DNA of 64,000 bases from Myrica gale (lineage: Eukaryota; Streptophyta; Magnoliopsida; Fagales; Myricaceae). Shown one piece after another: positions 23,313 to 35,602 of the stretch; within the stretch, counting starts at the first letter, position 1; every line of letters starts with the position of its first letter. A program made the translations under genes and the position numbers. The stretch is from positions 20,695,001 to 20,759,000 of the forward strand of contig OZ005611.1 of NCBI GenBank assembly GCA_963930655.1, written 5' to 3'. The notes beneath the pieces are model-generated. The model did no database searches. It worked only from the letters and a program-made list of their open reading frames with translations, and had not been told where the DNA came from.

Positions 23313-25557
23313 TAATAGATGGAAAAGGAGGAAACTATTGAGAACGAAGTCATTTTGCAACGTTTTCAGAAGAAACAAAACCTTAGGATTCAATTGCTAC
23401 CTCTCAGTAGTAGCAATTAATACGTTACGTGTATTTTAATATTTTTAATCTTTAATTTTCGATATTTTAACTGTAAGACACTTTTTTTCATTAAGTATAT
23501 TTTTATTTTATTGGATACAACTTGTAAATATTCTTTGAAAAACCATTAAAGAAGAAAATTGGGGAGGAAGAGTTTGACTGGGGTGCACGTACAAGAATGA
23601 TTAACAAAACCAATAACAAATCAAGAACTTCATAATCATAAAATATAGATAGATTTTTATCGTGCAATTGGAGCAGAAACTTGTAGAGAATGTTTGATTT
23701 TGGATCAAGACTATCCACTCCGTCTCTAAGATTCAAATATACAGGGAAGGGAGGCGACAGTTTATTGGGAAAGGAAACAGATGAAAGGTAGTAGATAGGA
23801 GTTTTTTTTTAATTAAACGGGGAAAACGTAGGAAGATGGAGTAAATTATTAGGCACGATATAACACTCTGATTATTGTTATTTTATTCCGTGGTCCATAA
23901 ACTATAAACTATATTGGGAAGGTAAATTCGTACTTCTTATTAAACTGACAAAAAAGAAATTGCCTCCACTCCAGCGGCCAATAGAACAATGATTCCAGCC
24001 ACATTGCGAGGCATCTGCTCTAATGGACCCCCATAGAAGGAGGGTCTGCGATGTAGATGCCTCGCCAGTCGCCATTAAAGGGACCGTACACGCCCTTAAT
24101 GGAATTAAGGACATGGGAGGCGTTGGAAGGTGCAGGTAAGGCATTATGTGATGGAGTGCGAACGGCAGCGGGCCCATTGGAAGTAGACGAGATAGAGCAA
24201 ATGCAGCAGCAATTATCCAAAACGAAAGTAGGGAAAGAAAAGAAACAAGAAACAGAGGAATTGAAGGGGAACAGAGTGAGGGAGAAGGAGAGGTTAAAAT
24301 ATATTTACATTTGTTCTTCTCGATCTTTTCCTCGTTTTGGTCGGCATCCCATTTTCACAAGTGGTTGACTGTTTAGTATAGGCTCCATACGGCGTACCAT
24401 TTGATCGCCAATCCACTCTCTTCTCAATCTCTTTGCACTCTGTCTCGCTCCATTAAAATCTTTTCTAGCTAGCTTTACATCTCTGTCTCAGGTAGGCTAC
24501 TGTTCTTGCTACAGTGTATGATGGCTTTTGTGAGGGCGAGAAGATGACCAATCAAAAAATGATTGTCACAAAGATTTAGCTCTTATTACCGGTCCTATTT
24601 CACTTCTTTCTATCACGTATCCTGTGATCTTATGTTGTGTTTGTGTTTAAATATTTTTAGTATTGGGTCTTCTGTTGGTATTGGATTTAGTGAAAAAGTG
24701 AAGAGAGAGGTAATTTTTTATATTTTTGTAATTTTTTTTTTATGGAAGAGAGAGATTATATTGTAGTATTTTATTAGGAGAGAGAGAATATTTTGGGTAA
24801 TATTGTGTTAGCAAACGCAGCCTTACTTGTCTAACAAAATATTCTAAACAATGTTGTTTGCACTTGGTCGAGATGGAAGTCTAAATAAGGAGAGTGGCTC
24901 ACTTCTGGATAGTGATGCTCTCTTTTCCTCCCGTTTTAAAACGCAAGGATGACATCTGTATAAACGCTGATCCAACTACCGAAAAGAGAGTCACCCATCC
25001 AAATCATATTATTTTAAGGCTGTCTTTTAGAAGTTAAACGTAGCGTTTGTCTACACTACAATTTTAACAAAATTTTACCAAAATTTTAACATCATTACTT
25101 TTTCATTTTCTCTCCTTATTTTTTCTCTAACTTTTTTTCACCTTTTTACTAACTTTTTTCACTTTTTCATTCTCTCTCTTACTTTTTCACAACTACTAAA
25201 ATTTTACCCCAAAATTTTACTTACACAAACACTGTTAAAATTTTAGAGTATTGGGGTTGATGAAAAAGTGAGGAGAGAGAGTGAAAAAGTTGGTGAAAAG
25301 GTGAAAAAATGTATGAAAATTAATGGAAAAAGTGATGAAATAGAGTGTTTTGTAATAATGATAAAATTTTAGGTTGCTAAAATTTTGTTACGCAAACAAA
25401 GCCTAAGTAGAATGAACATAAAGTTGAACACTAACATCAATTTTCTACCGACAAAAAAACATAAACATAAACGCGGCAAATAGCAATCGCGAAGAGCTCC
25501 GTGGATGTTTTAGTTTTTTTTTAAAAAAAAAATATTTTCATATCTATAGACAATTAA
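23313..25557. other. Intergenic DNA with MITE copies
   Basis: A short open stretch on the minus strand at 24220-23902 was not matched to a family. About 24650-24820 is a MITE of family 1 (GTGAAAAAGTGAAGAGAG core). 25040-25232 and 25235-25410 are AT-rich elements of family 2 in opposing orientations. Confidence 0.45.
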
Positions 25558-26364
25558 TATTAGAGTTATTAAAGCAATGTGAGCTATTGTAATCAAAGAC
25601 TTATAAATAAAGCTTATCTGTAATCTCATCTGAGTACACATATATGCCCAATTGGGCATTCCCACAGTGGATGTAGGTCTATGAACCGAACCACTTAAAT
25701 ATCGTCTCACTTCTCTCTCTTAGTCTAGATCATTTTTCTCTCTTTTATTTTTATTCTTTAACATGGTATCAGAGGCATTTCGATTCTATGACCCAATTTG
25801 GCTCAGGCTGGTCAGCACTCTTGTTGGCTTAGGTTGACCTAGTTTAGGCCTAGTCCAGTCCGGCTTATTTTAGTTTTTCTCTTGGGCCTTCTGGCGCCTC
25901 GTCCGGCATTCCTCCGGTGAACTTCCGACGATCACCCCATTCCGGCGACCCTCTCCGGCCATCTTCAGGCGATTTTTTGCCCCTCTCCGGTCAGATTACG
26001 ACCACATTCAGGCGATTGTCCGCTCTGCTCCCGCCCGATTCCGGCCGTCCTTCGATACCAATTTTTCTTATGGAAAATTTCTTTTTGTAAGTCCAAACTT
26101 AACGTGTATCCACCTTGAGTTTGCGAGGAAGTATTAGAGTTATTAGAGTCTCACATTGCTAAAACAATGTGAGCTATTGTAATCAAAGACTTATAAATAA
26201 AGTCTCTCTGTAATCTCATCCTTACACCAGTGAGTACACATATCTGTCCAATTAGGTCTTCCCACAGTGGATGTAGGTCTATGGACCGAACTACTTAAAT
26301 CTCGTATCTCACTCTCTCTCTTAGTCTAGATCATTTTTCTCTCGTTTATTTTTATTCTTTAACA
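25558..26364 (+). mobile_element. TRIM-like short LTR retrotransposon with primer binding site
   Basis: Two LTR-like copies, 25558-25763 and 26132-26364, both start TATTAGAGTTATT and end TTCTTTAACA; the left one lacks about 27 bp. Directly after the left LTR is TGGTATCAGAGGC (25764-25776), matching the initiator-methionine tRNA primer site with one extra G. A purine stretch (GCGAGGAAG) precedes the right LTR. Flanks ATTAA and ATTGA are a probable 5-bp TSD with one change. The 368-bp interior is GC-rich and encodes no polymerase, so this is a non-autonomous element. Confidence 0.88.
25764..25776 (+). promoter_or_regulatory. Primer binding site for initiator tRNA-Met
   Basis: TGGTATCAGAGGC immediately follows the left LTR of the TRIM-like element. 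This is the standard copia-type minus-strand primer site with one additional G. Confidence 0.85.
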
Positions 26365-28425
26365 ATTGAGGTTAAACTTTTCGACGTTAAGTTCATTCAA
26401 CGTAAAGAAATCTGTATGGTGTGGAGAGTGATTCTCTTTTTGTGGTTGGATCATCATCTGTACAATAACGTTCTTACGGAAGGAAACAGGAGTCTCGCTG
26501 ACATGAGAAGTGAGCCGCTCACCTAATTGAGGCCATGAGATTTTGAGAAAGCCAATAGAGAGAATAGTGATTGCAAAAAAGACAATTGGTAACCTACCAT
26601 CCTTTTTTTTCAAACAATTAATGTTAAAGATGGCGTGACAATGTGATTTTGAGATTCTATTAGTCAAAGTAACGAAATGGTACGTCACCAAATAGGATTC
26701 TTTCCGTCTCTACTCTCTCGTTCGCTTTCTCTAAATTTCTTCTCATCTACGCTTAGGATCCGACCTAGGCCCTACCTAATGTTGAGGAGCCTTAACTCAA
26801 TTAGTCCAAGTCAATAGATATGTAGGACCACCACTCACACTTAAGGACCAAAATCTAACCTGAGGGACCACCGCCCAAGCTAGCCCAAGTGTAATAGGCA
26901 CCAACATAAACGCCGAAAATAACTCCATTTAATCAAGGGATTCAGCCACAATAGAGATCCCACATGCGGTTTACCCTATGTGTTCTCTTTAAGCGGTCTG
27001 TGCCCCCGCCGCCGCTGCTCCACCACCTTGTGGGATGATGAAATCAAATGACTCCTCTTGACCTCCCGATTCTTCGGAACTAGCCTCCCATAAGCTTCTC
27101 CGTCCACCGCCATATTCAGTGGTCGTGTGGTAGTGCTTCCAAACCTCTCCAATATGTCTCTCGAGCCTATAAGAACCAACTCTCCATGCACTCTTCTTGC
27201 ACCACTGTGGCCAATAACCATGTGGTGGTGCCACCTATATGCTTCCCAACTCCTCCGGGGTCTTCGAGCATCATCTCCTCATAGACTCCTCCTATGTCGT
27301 GCAGAAACTTGTGGCGTTGGTGGGCATTCTTAGGCGTTGGCAATACCATGGAGCTTGCTAATGTGCTGCTGGAATTGTCATAGCTCCTACCATAGCATGC
27401 TAATGACGTGCCAGAGGTGCTTACAACCCTGGCCTCGCCTAGATCATCAGTGGGGGTCTTGTCAGGCCCACGCCTGTTGCTGCAAGCACCATTCCGATAA
27501 CTGTCTCTGATCTTTCTAAAAATTGCTTGGACTGCGGCTTTATTGGATTCCTCTAATATAATCACGCAAGAGGCGTGCAAAAAGTTAAAGAGAAAACAGA
27601 GTAAAAAGGATTCATTCAGGATTCTCACGGGCCATATTTCTGTTTACACTTTTTTTTTTCTAAATCATATTTCTGTTTACACACTAAGTGAAGATCATGA
27701 TTTTTGTTGCCTTGGCTGCAGTCATGTCTTTTTTTTTAGTGACTCACAGTGGAAGCAGGCAGAGGCAGTCCTGTCTTTTTCAAGCTGGTAAGGGTGCTAA
27801 GAATGGGCCTACTTCTCTTTCTCTTTCTTTTAAAAAAAAACCGATGGTTTTTTTCTTCAAGATTTCGCCTAATTAGTTGTTAGTGGGTTTCATAATTGCG
27901 ATGTTAATTATTTTACCTTATTTGTAACGTTAATATAATATATAGATTGTTTCATTTGATTAATGCAAAAGGTGAATATTTATAACAAAAAGGTCCCAGA
28001 AAAAAGGGGCAATACGTGATATAGAGACCTACTGCACGGTGTTTCATCCCCTTGGCCCATGATAATCAGTCTTGGGGCCCAGGTGAGGATGTCCGGTTGT
28101 AATATGGGCTTCCTCAGCCCAAACCCATCTTATCATCAAACAGGGACACGCGTCACTCATGCCCAGCTAATCTGTTACCACATTTCACGGCCGTTGGGCG
28201 TTGGACTTTGTGACTGGAGATTCCCGGCAAGCGAAAATATCACGAAAAGAAAGCGATTCTTAGAAAAACGACGCCGTCTGAAAATTGAATACGTAAAATC
28301 TAGAGGATCTCGGCGCACGTTTCACACTTTGGATTAGTTACTGTGAGAGCAACGAGAGCTAAGTACGAGAGAGCTCAGCTCCAGGCGAGGAACACGAAGG
28401 AGGAGGCCAAGTTAGAGGGATTATA
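26365..28425. other. Intergenic region and ABCG7 promoter
   Basis: A 153-codon open frame on the minus strand (27628-27167) shows no recognised domain and may be chance or a decayed element. The segment 28020-28425 leads into the ABCG7-type gene and should hold its promoter; no TATA box stands out. Confidence 0.4.
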
Positions 28426-31400
28426 ATGGTTTTTGGCGGGAAGAGGGTGGGCCAGGTGGTGACTGGACTTGGCGGGAATGGTGTGGGCCGTGTTCTGGTA
28501 GCCGTGGCCGCTGCACTTCTGGTCCGCCTCTTCTCCGGCCCCGGCCCTGCTCTCTTGCCGGATACTGAGCCCGAGGGCCAAGACGGGAATGATGAGTTCG
28601 ACGGAGATGACGGCGCCGGTGAAGAACCTGTCCCCAGAAACGTTTTCCCGATGACAATTCGGTGGCGCAACATCACCTGTTCCCTCTCCGATAAAGCCTC
28701 CAAATCAGTAACTTCCTTTTATTTTCTTGAGCTTATTTTAAAGGAACCATTTCCTTGCTTAGAAAATGCGGCGGAAAAGTCAAAACATGTTGAAAGACTT
28801 GATACTTCAACAAGGTAAATATTGCCAAATAACTGTCGAAGCTCCACTGAGCCTACTTTAACAGTTTGGCTTAGTTCGTTTTAGTCTAAAACTAGAAAGA
28901 ATAGAATGATTTCTAAAATGTTGGGCTATTGTCCGGTCGAATATCAATTGAAGCTCCTAATGGGGTCATAGGAAATCTCTAGCTGTCTAACTGCAGCTAT
29001 AGTTTCAGTTGCAGCATAGTGAATTTCTCGAATAATTAACCACTTATGCGACGGAATACTTAGGTGCGATTTCTGCTCAAAAACGTGAGTGGAGTCGCCA
29101 AACCAGGAAGACTACTAGCAATAATGGGGCCGTCAGGGTCAGGAAAAACAACGTTGCTCAATGTTCTGGCCGGTCAGCTGACAGCTTCACCTCGGGGGCA
29201 TTTGTCAGGCCTTCTGGAGGTTAATGGAAAACCTAGTTCAAACAAAGCTTATCAGTAATGCAGATCTCGCCAATTGTTGTTTTGATTGGAAATGCCCTTC
29301 ATTTTTTTGTGGGTGCTCATAGGTATTGGTATTTGCAGGTTTGCTTACGTTAGACAGGAGGATCTTTTTTTCTCGCAGCTCACTGTGCGGGAAACATTGT
29401 CTCTTGCTGCCGAGCTTCAGCTTCCTGAGATATCTTCTGTGGAAGAGAGAGATGAATATGTGAACAATCTCCTGTTCAAACTAGACTTGGTGAGATTTTC
29501 TGCACTTGACTGCTGAATTTTTCGTTGCTAATCGTTTGTGTCAGAAGTGAGCTGATTGTACAGTTACTGGGCATACCTCAAGTCTGGTAGAAAGCCTTCA
29601 TTTCAGAAGCAAGATAAGGTCTAGGGTTGATTTCTGCTGCATTTATTTTCAGCTTCGTATGAGTAATTGACTTGATCATTAGTTATTTTTCTCAATGTTT
29701 TTGTATCTTAGTTTGCCTGTTATCTGTGGAAATCTGTTCTTCTCCAACTTTTAGGTGGCTATGCTAATTGAATAATTGGATAGAAAATCATCCTATAAAG
29801 GGTTCAGTGCATTTATTCTTTAAGTAACCTCCGCTTTCTTGTTGAGAGCACTGGGAGATGAAAGCATCTACTCCAATTAATTAGAATAAGAGTTTAAAAC
29901 CTTGACTTATCCAGTATCAGTTTTTGCTGAATTGATGTAGGTGTCTGCGTTTCTTATAAAGACCTCACTGATAAAATTCCATGGTTCATTACGTGCTTCT
30001 TTCTTTCTTTTTTTCAAAGGAACTTTGATTTTCCAAACCCTGTGAAGATGGATGTTTAATCATGAGAATGATGGGAATAGTTCATAACAAATTAATAAGT
30101 TACTGATTTGGAACTTTGACCTTCTAGGTTTGGAAAATTCTGTGGAATCGTGACAGTAGAATCTTTTGCTGCCTCTGCCATGGGTCTTAACAGTTGGGGC
30201 AATGGTTCCAACCACTGAAGCTGCAATGGCAGTTGGGCCATCTCTTATGACGGTTTTTCTCGTATTTGGAGGTTATTATGTCAATGCTGACAACACGCCA
30301 ATAGTCTTCCGTTGGATTCCTAGTGTTTCACTTATAAGATGGTAAGCATATCATGACTTGTCAATGAGGTAATAGGTACATTGTGTACAGAGTACTTAAA
30401 ATAAGGTAGTTTTTATTTTTGATGTTTTGTTACTGATATATTCATGTTTCACTTTCAGGGCCTTTCAAGGGCTTTGCATCAATGAGTTTAGTGGTCTTCA
30501 ATTCGATCATCAGAATTCCTTTGATATTCAGAATGGAGAACAGGTAAAGGGGGCACATGAAATGTTCCATTCTATCTTGTAACGAAATGGAATCTCTTGT
30601 CCCTAAGAGAACAGAAAACTCGTCATAATCCTTTCCGTTTGTTAAAAACAGTGGCGCCATTTGCAATGACCAAGCTTAGAACAAATGGGAAAAGACCTGA
30701 TCAAAAATTTAAAACAAAGATTATCACCTGAGCCTGGGTACACGAGCTATGGATATCTGTTGATAAACATCTTGGTGCTGAATCATAGGAAATTGAAACA
30801 CGACCATTGAAGTACTGGTTTAATTTTGCAACTTTTCAGTTGACTTCTGAGTTTGAATGAGACGATGATACCTCTTTATAACTCTATTCTCAATGCACAC
30901 TTCTTTCACAGAGGTTTTAAAACATTCTGGTAGAACTATTCCAGTTAAATCTTAATTTGCTTGTCTTGATAGTGCTCTTTACTCCTTGGAATTTTATGAT
31001 GTATTTCCTTACTTAGTCCTTTCTCTTTTTAGTCATTTCTCAATCAGTGGTTTTATGGATCAGCAAATGATCAGCATATAATTTTGATTCAGGGACTTGA
31101 TTCCATTTAAAGAAACGTGGATTTTAATCGAGTATATGCAAAGAATTGAGTTATTTAGTATAGAGGCAGAAGACAAAAAACTGGCTAAAACAGATGTATC
31201 TTATTATAACTCTGGTGTTCTCTTGATTTTTTTTTTTACACCCAACGTTTTATAATCTTTTCTTTTGCCATTTTACAGGCACTGGAGCGGCTCTCCTTTG
31301 GAGGTAGTGGCATTGGGGAGACAGTAATAGCTCAGAGTAGGATACTATTGTTTTGGTATTGCACAACTTATCTGCTCCTTAAGAAAAACAAGTCCAAATA

Positions 31401-31584
31401 CCAGCGGCTTGAACTGCCTCCTCCTGACCAAATCCAACCAGAGCAACAACTTGAGTCTTTTAATACTGACTTAGTTGACAAGAAGAGCCAACTTGAACCT
31501 CCACTAGAACAAGTTCAACCAAACCTGCGGCTTGAATCACCTCCAAGTGACCAAGTCCGACCATTTATTCTAGAAGGTTTGTAG
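28426..31584 (+). pseudogene. ABCG7: ABCG7-type (WBC7) ABC half-transporter, internally deleted and frameshifted
   Basis: Intact members have a soluble ATPase domain followed by about six membrane segments. Exon 1 (28426-28707) carries GNGVGRVLVAVAAALLVRLF and TIRWRNITCSLSDK. Exon 2 (29064-29254) has Walker [10 protein letters not shown]. Exon 3 (29339-29489) has FAYVRQEDLFFSQLTVRETL (Q loop). The exons for the ABC signature, Walker B and most membrane helices, several hundred residues, are missing between 29490 and 30127. An exon at 30128-30341 resumes at FGKFCGIVTVESFAASAMGL but has one extra A in CTTAACAGTT, which shifts the frame to a stop. Last exons are 30459-30543 and 31279-31584. Splice sites remain canonical, so decay is fairly recent. 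A functional copy may exist elsewhere. Confidence 0.88.
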
Positions 31585-31972
31585 CTACTTGGGTATTAAT
31601 AATGTTGTCCATTAGATGTACCACCACTATTCATTGATTTGTCTCATACAGGTGCTAAATAAAGAAGATGTCTTTGCAATAAAGGAGAGCCTCTTGCGTT
31701 TTCTGAGTTAATGAGCTTTTTTTTAGTACTTTTAGCAACGTAAATCTCATGATTATGTGTACTTAACTCATCAGCTTAAGAATTTCTTACAGAATGCTGC
31801 TTTTTTAGGCTCACAATGACATATGAATGGTAATTTTACAGTGTTAAGCAGTATGATTGAGATAATTTTTATTTCTAGTTGTTTTAGCTGGTTGTGGTTT
31901 CACAGGATTCCTGTGCTGGGTGCTATACCCTATATATGTACACTAGACGTGAGTATATGGTTTATATCTACA
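31585..31972. other. Region 3' of the ABCG7 relic
   Basis: Probably old 3' untranslated and flanking sequence. No ORF or repeat was identified. Confidence 0.4.
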
Positions 31973-32448
31973 GGGGTAATGTCATAGTATGACTCTTAAT
32001 TATAGGTCAAAATCAATCTAGTCTTTGTAAGTCTCAAAATAGCTATTTATGTCCCTTATGTTTCTAATATAATCAATTCTCGTTTTGAGTTTGAGTTGGC
32101 AGTTGAGTTAAGTTAGAGGGAAAATATACAAAATATCAAAATGTCTTTTCAAGATAAAATTTTAAAAAATATAAATATATAAAAATTCGGGAAATAAATT
32201 AAAAATAAATAAATTACTGAAATAGAGTTTTTATATTTTATTTAAAAATATTATATTTTATTTATAATGAATTTTTTAATAATTTTAATAATTTTGTCTT
32301 GGAAGGTATTTTGGTCATTTTGTATGTGATTTACAGGTAAGAACTGATTATGTTCGAAATATAAGAGATGTAATTCACTATTTTGAAACTTAGGAGGGGT
32401 AAGATTAATTTTAGCCTATAATTAAAGGGTGTACTATGATATTACCCC
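31973..32448. mobile_element. MITE with long inverted ends
   Basis: It starts GGGGTAATGTCATAGTATGA and ends, inverted, TACTATGATATTACCCC; about 47 bp pair imperfectly. The inside is AT-rich. A clear TSD was not found, so the Mutator assignment is by analogy with the other long-TIR elements. Confidence 0.65.
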
Positions 32449-34405
32449 ATAATAATATGCATATATGTGTATAATTCTTTAAGCATAAAAACTGAATAAT
32501 ACATATTTTACTTATTGTGTACATATTGAACTTATGTTATATATAAATATTATGTTACAATTTGTACACATACTTAAAAATATATAGCAGACACCTTTGT
32601 ATATCTAAGATGTACGACATATATGTATTTAAAATCATATGTATGAGCAAAAAATATGTAACAGCATGTAAAATATACATATATATTCATAACTTGAAAA
32701 TCTCACAAAAAGTCCTGAACATAAAACCTATCCTCGTAAGCTTATTACATAAATGAAATATATAATAATGTACAAAAGTATAAAACAAACTAACACACAA
32801 ATGTTGAAATAAATATAACTGTTGTCGTCATTTATATGTATATCATAAATCCTACTTCTATAACATATATAACATGTATAATGTCTATAATTTAGTACAA
32901 GACATATTATATACATGAAATTTACAATATATAGGAATATGTAACTGATAATGTAAAATAAAAAGAAAAAAGATATACTATACATATCTTATATAATTAT
33001 ATATGTACAAATTTATAAGCTAGTTTTAAACGAGTACATTCAAGTCACGTTAATTTTATAACAATTTAACCATGTTTTCAGCAACAAAACAACACAAAAA
33101 CATATAAACAATTCCCTCTCCTTCCAAACATACTTGTAAACTTTCATAATCTTCAAGAGAATATATTACAAAAAAAAATCCTTGTTTTACTACCCCCACT
33201 ATTTTCACAAGCTACCGAAAAATCACATCTCAGCAAATTCTCTTATCATTATTTAAAAAAAAAAGTTTTCAAAATCTCAGAAGAAACGTTGGAGTATCTT
33301 TATTTTTCTGCCCCTTCTGACATTATATATGGAATAAAAAAATTATTTGGTTGGGAGAGGATGTGACCTTTTTCAAAATTTCAAGAATTTTTTTTTAAAG
33401 AGTGGAAGGGGTAACTGAGAACTCACTCATTGCAGAATATTCGGATTGAGTCATAACTATTTACAGGAAGGGAGGACCATCGTCACAGCCTCCATGTAGA
33501 TCCTTAAAGTTAAATTATTATACGACTTAAAAAATTTGCCAAATGAGTACCATTTTTGCATTAAAAAAAAGCTTATATCCACATTATTTCACCTTTTTTC
33601 TCTCTTATTATTTAATGTCTTCCTAATCAAACCTCAATAATTTTCTTTTAAATTTTTTTGAACACCTACTCTAGATGCATATTTTAAGGTCCCGCTTCGA
33701 TATTCTTTGGTGATCAGCAATAATTCCAAAAAATAAATACTCAGAACTTCAATCCCAATAATTTATCAATTTATAAGATATCAATTAGGAAGACAAGTCT
33801 GCCGCGGATGCTCTAATCCAACCAACCTATAGTAATTATGTCATGATCTCCTCTCCCTTCTTCCATTTATTCCATTAATTAATTCTTCAAATTATCATTT
33901 TGACCCGACCTCGTTAATCCACTTAACTACCTATTTTTCCAAAAATATTATCGGAGTCAACACGAATAAATATTAATTACAGCAAAATGGCCGTAACGCG
34001 TGTCAACTTTATATATAGGCCGTCCGTCCTAATTAAGTCAAGCTAAATAATGCGACTTCTCAGAAGAATCTTTCATATATTGTCGATTAAATTACAATTT
34101 TCTCTTTTAAAATATCACCCAATTTTTAAATATTTTCACAATTTTTTATTTTTTATTTTGTTGCCTAGTACTTGGACTCTTCACTTGCTCTAAAGTTTAT
34201 TCTGAACTAGACATGAGACTGGTGCACTGTTTCTTTAAGGAAAAAAATGCTCGGATGAAAAATTATTTTTGAAAAAAAGAAAAAAAATGCTTTTAAAACC
34301 GAGAAACAAACAAGTATTACGAGTATATTTCTCCCTCAAATGGTCTCATCGGCCACCGGCCTTTCATAACATATATAATATAACAGTACGAGTCAATAAG
34401 TATAG
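32449..34405. other. AT-rich intergenic DNA
   Basis: Very AT-rich with many ATATGTA words (32460-33010). No gene or clear element boundary was identified. Confidence 0.5.
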
Positions 34406-34547
34406 GAGTTCGGATTCCATCCCAACTCCGTTCAGTCCGACCGTCCGACTGAACGGTTGGGATTGGCCGACCAGCTCACCATTTTCGAACAATTTTTGTC
34501 AGCCAATCTCGACCGTCCAGTCGGACTGAACGGAGTTCTCCGAACTC
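34406..34547. mobile_element. Small palindromic element
   Basis: Ends GAGTTCGGA and TCCGAACTC are inverted. Inside, AACTCCGTTCAGTCCGAC is perfectly inverted as GTCGGACTGAACGGAGTT. The 142-bp unit would fold on itself. The TSD is unclear. Confidence 0.6.
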
Positions 34548-34674
34548 ATATGTATATTTCCTCTCCCCAGCACCACGGACCCGTAAATCACATTGAAGAA
34601 TCGGACTTGTTTCTGGCAATAATTCATGAGTCTGGTTATTGTGCTCAGCGAGGGCGAACTCATAATCCATAGCA

Positions 34675-35382
34675 ATGGAATCTACTTCCATTATTCTTTC
34701 TTCGATTGTTCTTTCTTTTCATCCATTCTCGGGTAGCCCAAAAGAGAGTCTCCAATATCCGAAGAGAGGTCATGGTTATTGTGTGAGTGAGGTTATGGTG
34801 TGAGTGTGTGAGTGGACGGGTGAGATTAGAAGTTGAAAAATCTAATGGCCGAAAAAATGTCACATCATTTAGCAAAACCGGGTCGGTTTTGCTGGTCGGG
34901 TTCATTAAATGACGTGACGTTTTCTCAGTCATTAGATTTCTCAACTTCTAATCTCATTCGTCCGCTCATACACTCACACAATAACCTCAATCACACAATA
35001 ACTTTTGCCTCCGAAGAGATCATCCGCTACAACTTCTGCGTCGAGGAAAGAAGCCCATGACCAAAACTATAGTGGCCGGAAGGTCGTCGATGAGAACATG
35101 GTTGTTCTTCGGAAGCGAATGCATGAAGTAAAGATGGTGGAGGGGAACTACGAACCACCGTCCGACTGGATGCATTGGGAGAAGCAGTATTACGCAAGCT
35201 ACGATTCCCTGGTATGCGCAGCGATGGGTTTCCTGCAGTCCCAGTTGATGAATACCAGGCCAAGCTTGGCCTTGGGGATATTAACTCTGGTACTTTTGAG
35301 CGTGCCAACATCAACCGCTGTGGTTTTCTTTCATCTGATGGAGATTATCAAGGGGCTCTCTGCTGGGATTCACCTTAGCTAG
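34675..35382 (+). pseudogene. Small membrane protein gene of unknown function, split by a MITE
   Basis: Codons 1-31 (ATG at 34675, good context GCAATGG) run to 34767, where a 242-bp MITE begins. After the MITE and its TSD copy the same frame continues at 35020-35382 for 120 codons and a stop, so the pre-insertion protein was about 151 residues. Features are an N-terminal Ser-rich, hydrophobic start suggestive of organelle targeting, then RKEAHDQNYSGRKVVDENM, WMHWEKQYYASYDSLVC, and one membrane segment (LALGILTLVLLSVPTSTAVV). The function is not recognised. The insertion adds an in-frame TGA at 34801, giving a 42-residue product. An internal ATG at 35098 could still give 94 residues with the membrane segment. 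Confidence 0.75.
34768..35009. mobile_element. Mutator-type MITE inside the small membrane protein gene
   Basis: A 10-bp direct repeat, TCCGAAGAGA, flanks it at 34758-34767 and 35010-35019. Arms of about 100 bp are inverted: GTTATTGTGTGAGTGAGG near the left end pairs with CCTCAATCACACAATAAC at the right. Another pair is GATTAGAAGTTGA and TCAACTTCTAATC. It has no coding capacity. Confidence 0.88.
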
Positions 35383-35522
35383 AGTTGGTGCCTGAGCATC
35401 AAATCTATTTTGTTTGTCTGAATGCAGATATCATATAGTTCATCTCTTTGATTAATTCTGGTATTCTTTTTCTTTCCTCGAAGCAAATAAAGATATGGGG
35501 AATATGATCAAGAATAATCGGA

Positions 35523-35525
<3 letters not shown>

Positions 35526-35591
<66 letters not shown>
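35526..35591. repeat. Compound (CT)n(TA)n microsatellite
   Basis: About 19 CT units followed by about 14 TA units. Confidence 0.95.

Positions 35592-35599
<8 letters not shown>

Positions 35600-35602
<3 letters not shown>

Noticed and set aside
27167-27628. 153-codon minus-strand ORF as a gene
   Set aside because: No recognisable domain, odd composition and no splice or promoter context. Kept only as a note.
32562-32985. Two short ORFs in ATATGTA-rich DNA
   Set aside because: Their protein sequence reflects low-complexity AT-rich DNA (runs of I, Y, K) and not coding selection.
35005-35100. Small membrane protein starting at 35005
   Set aside because: The codon there is TTG and lies inside the MITE's right end. 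The true start is the ATG at 34675 before the insertion.
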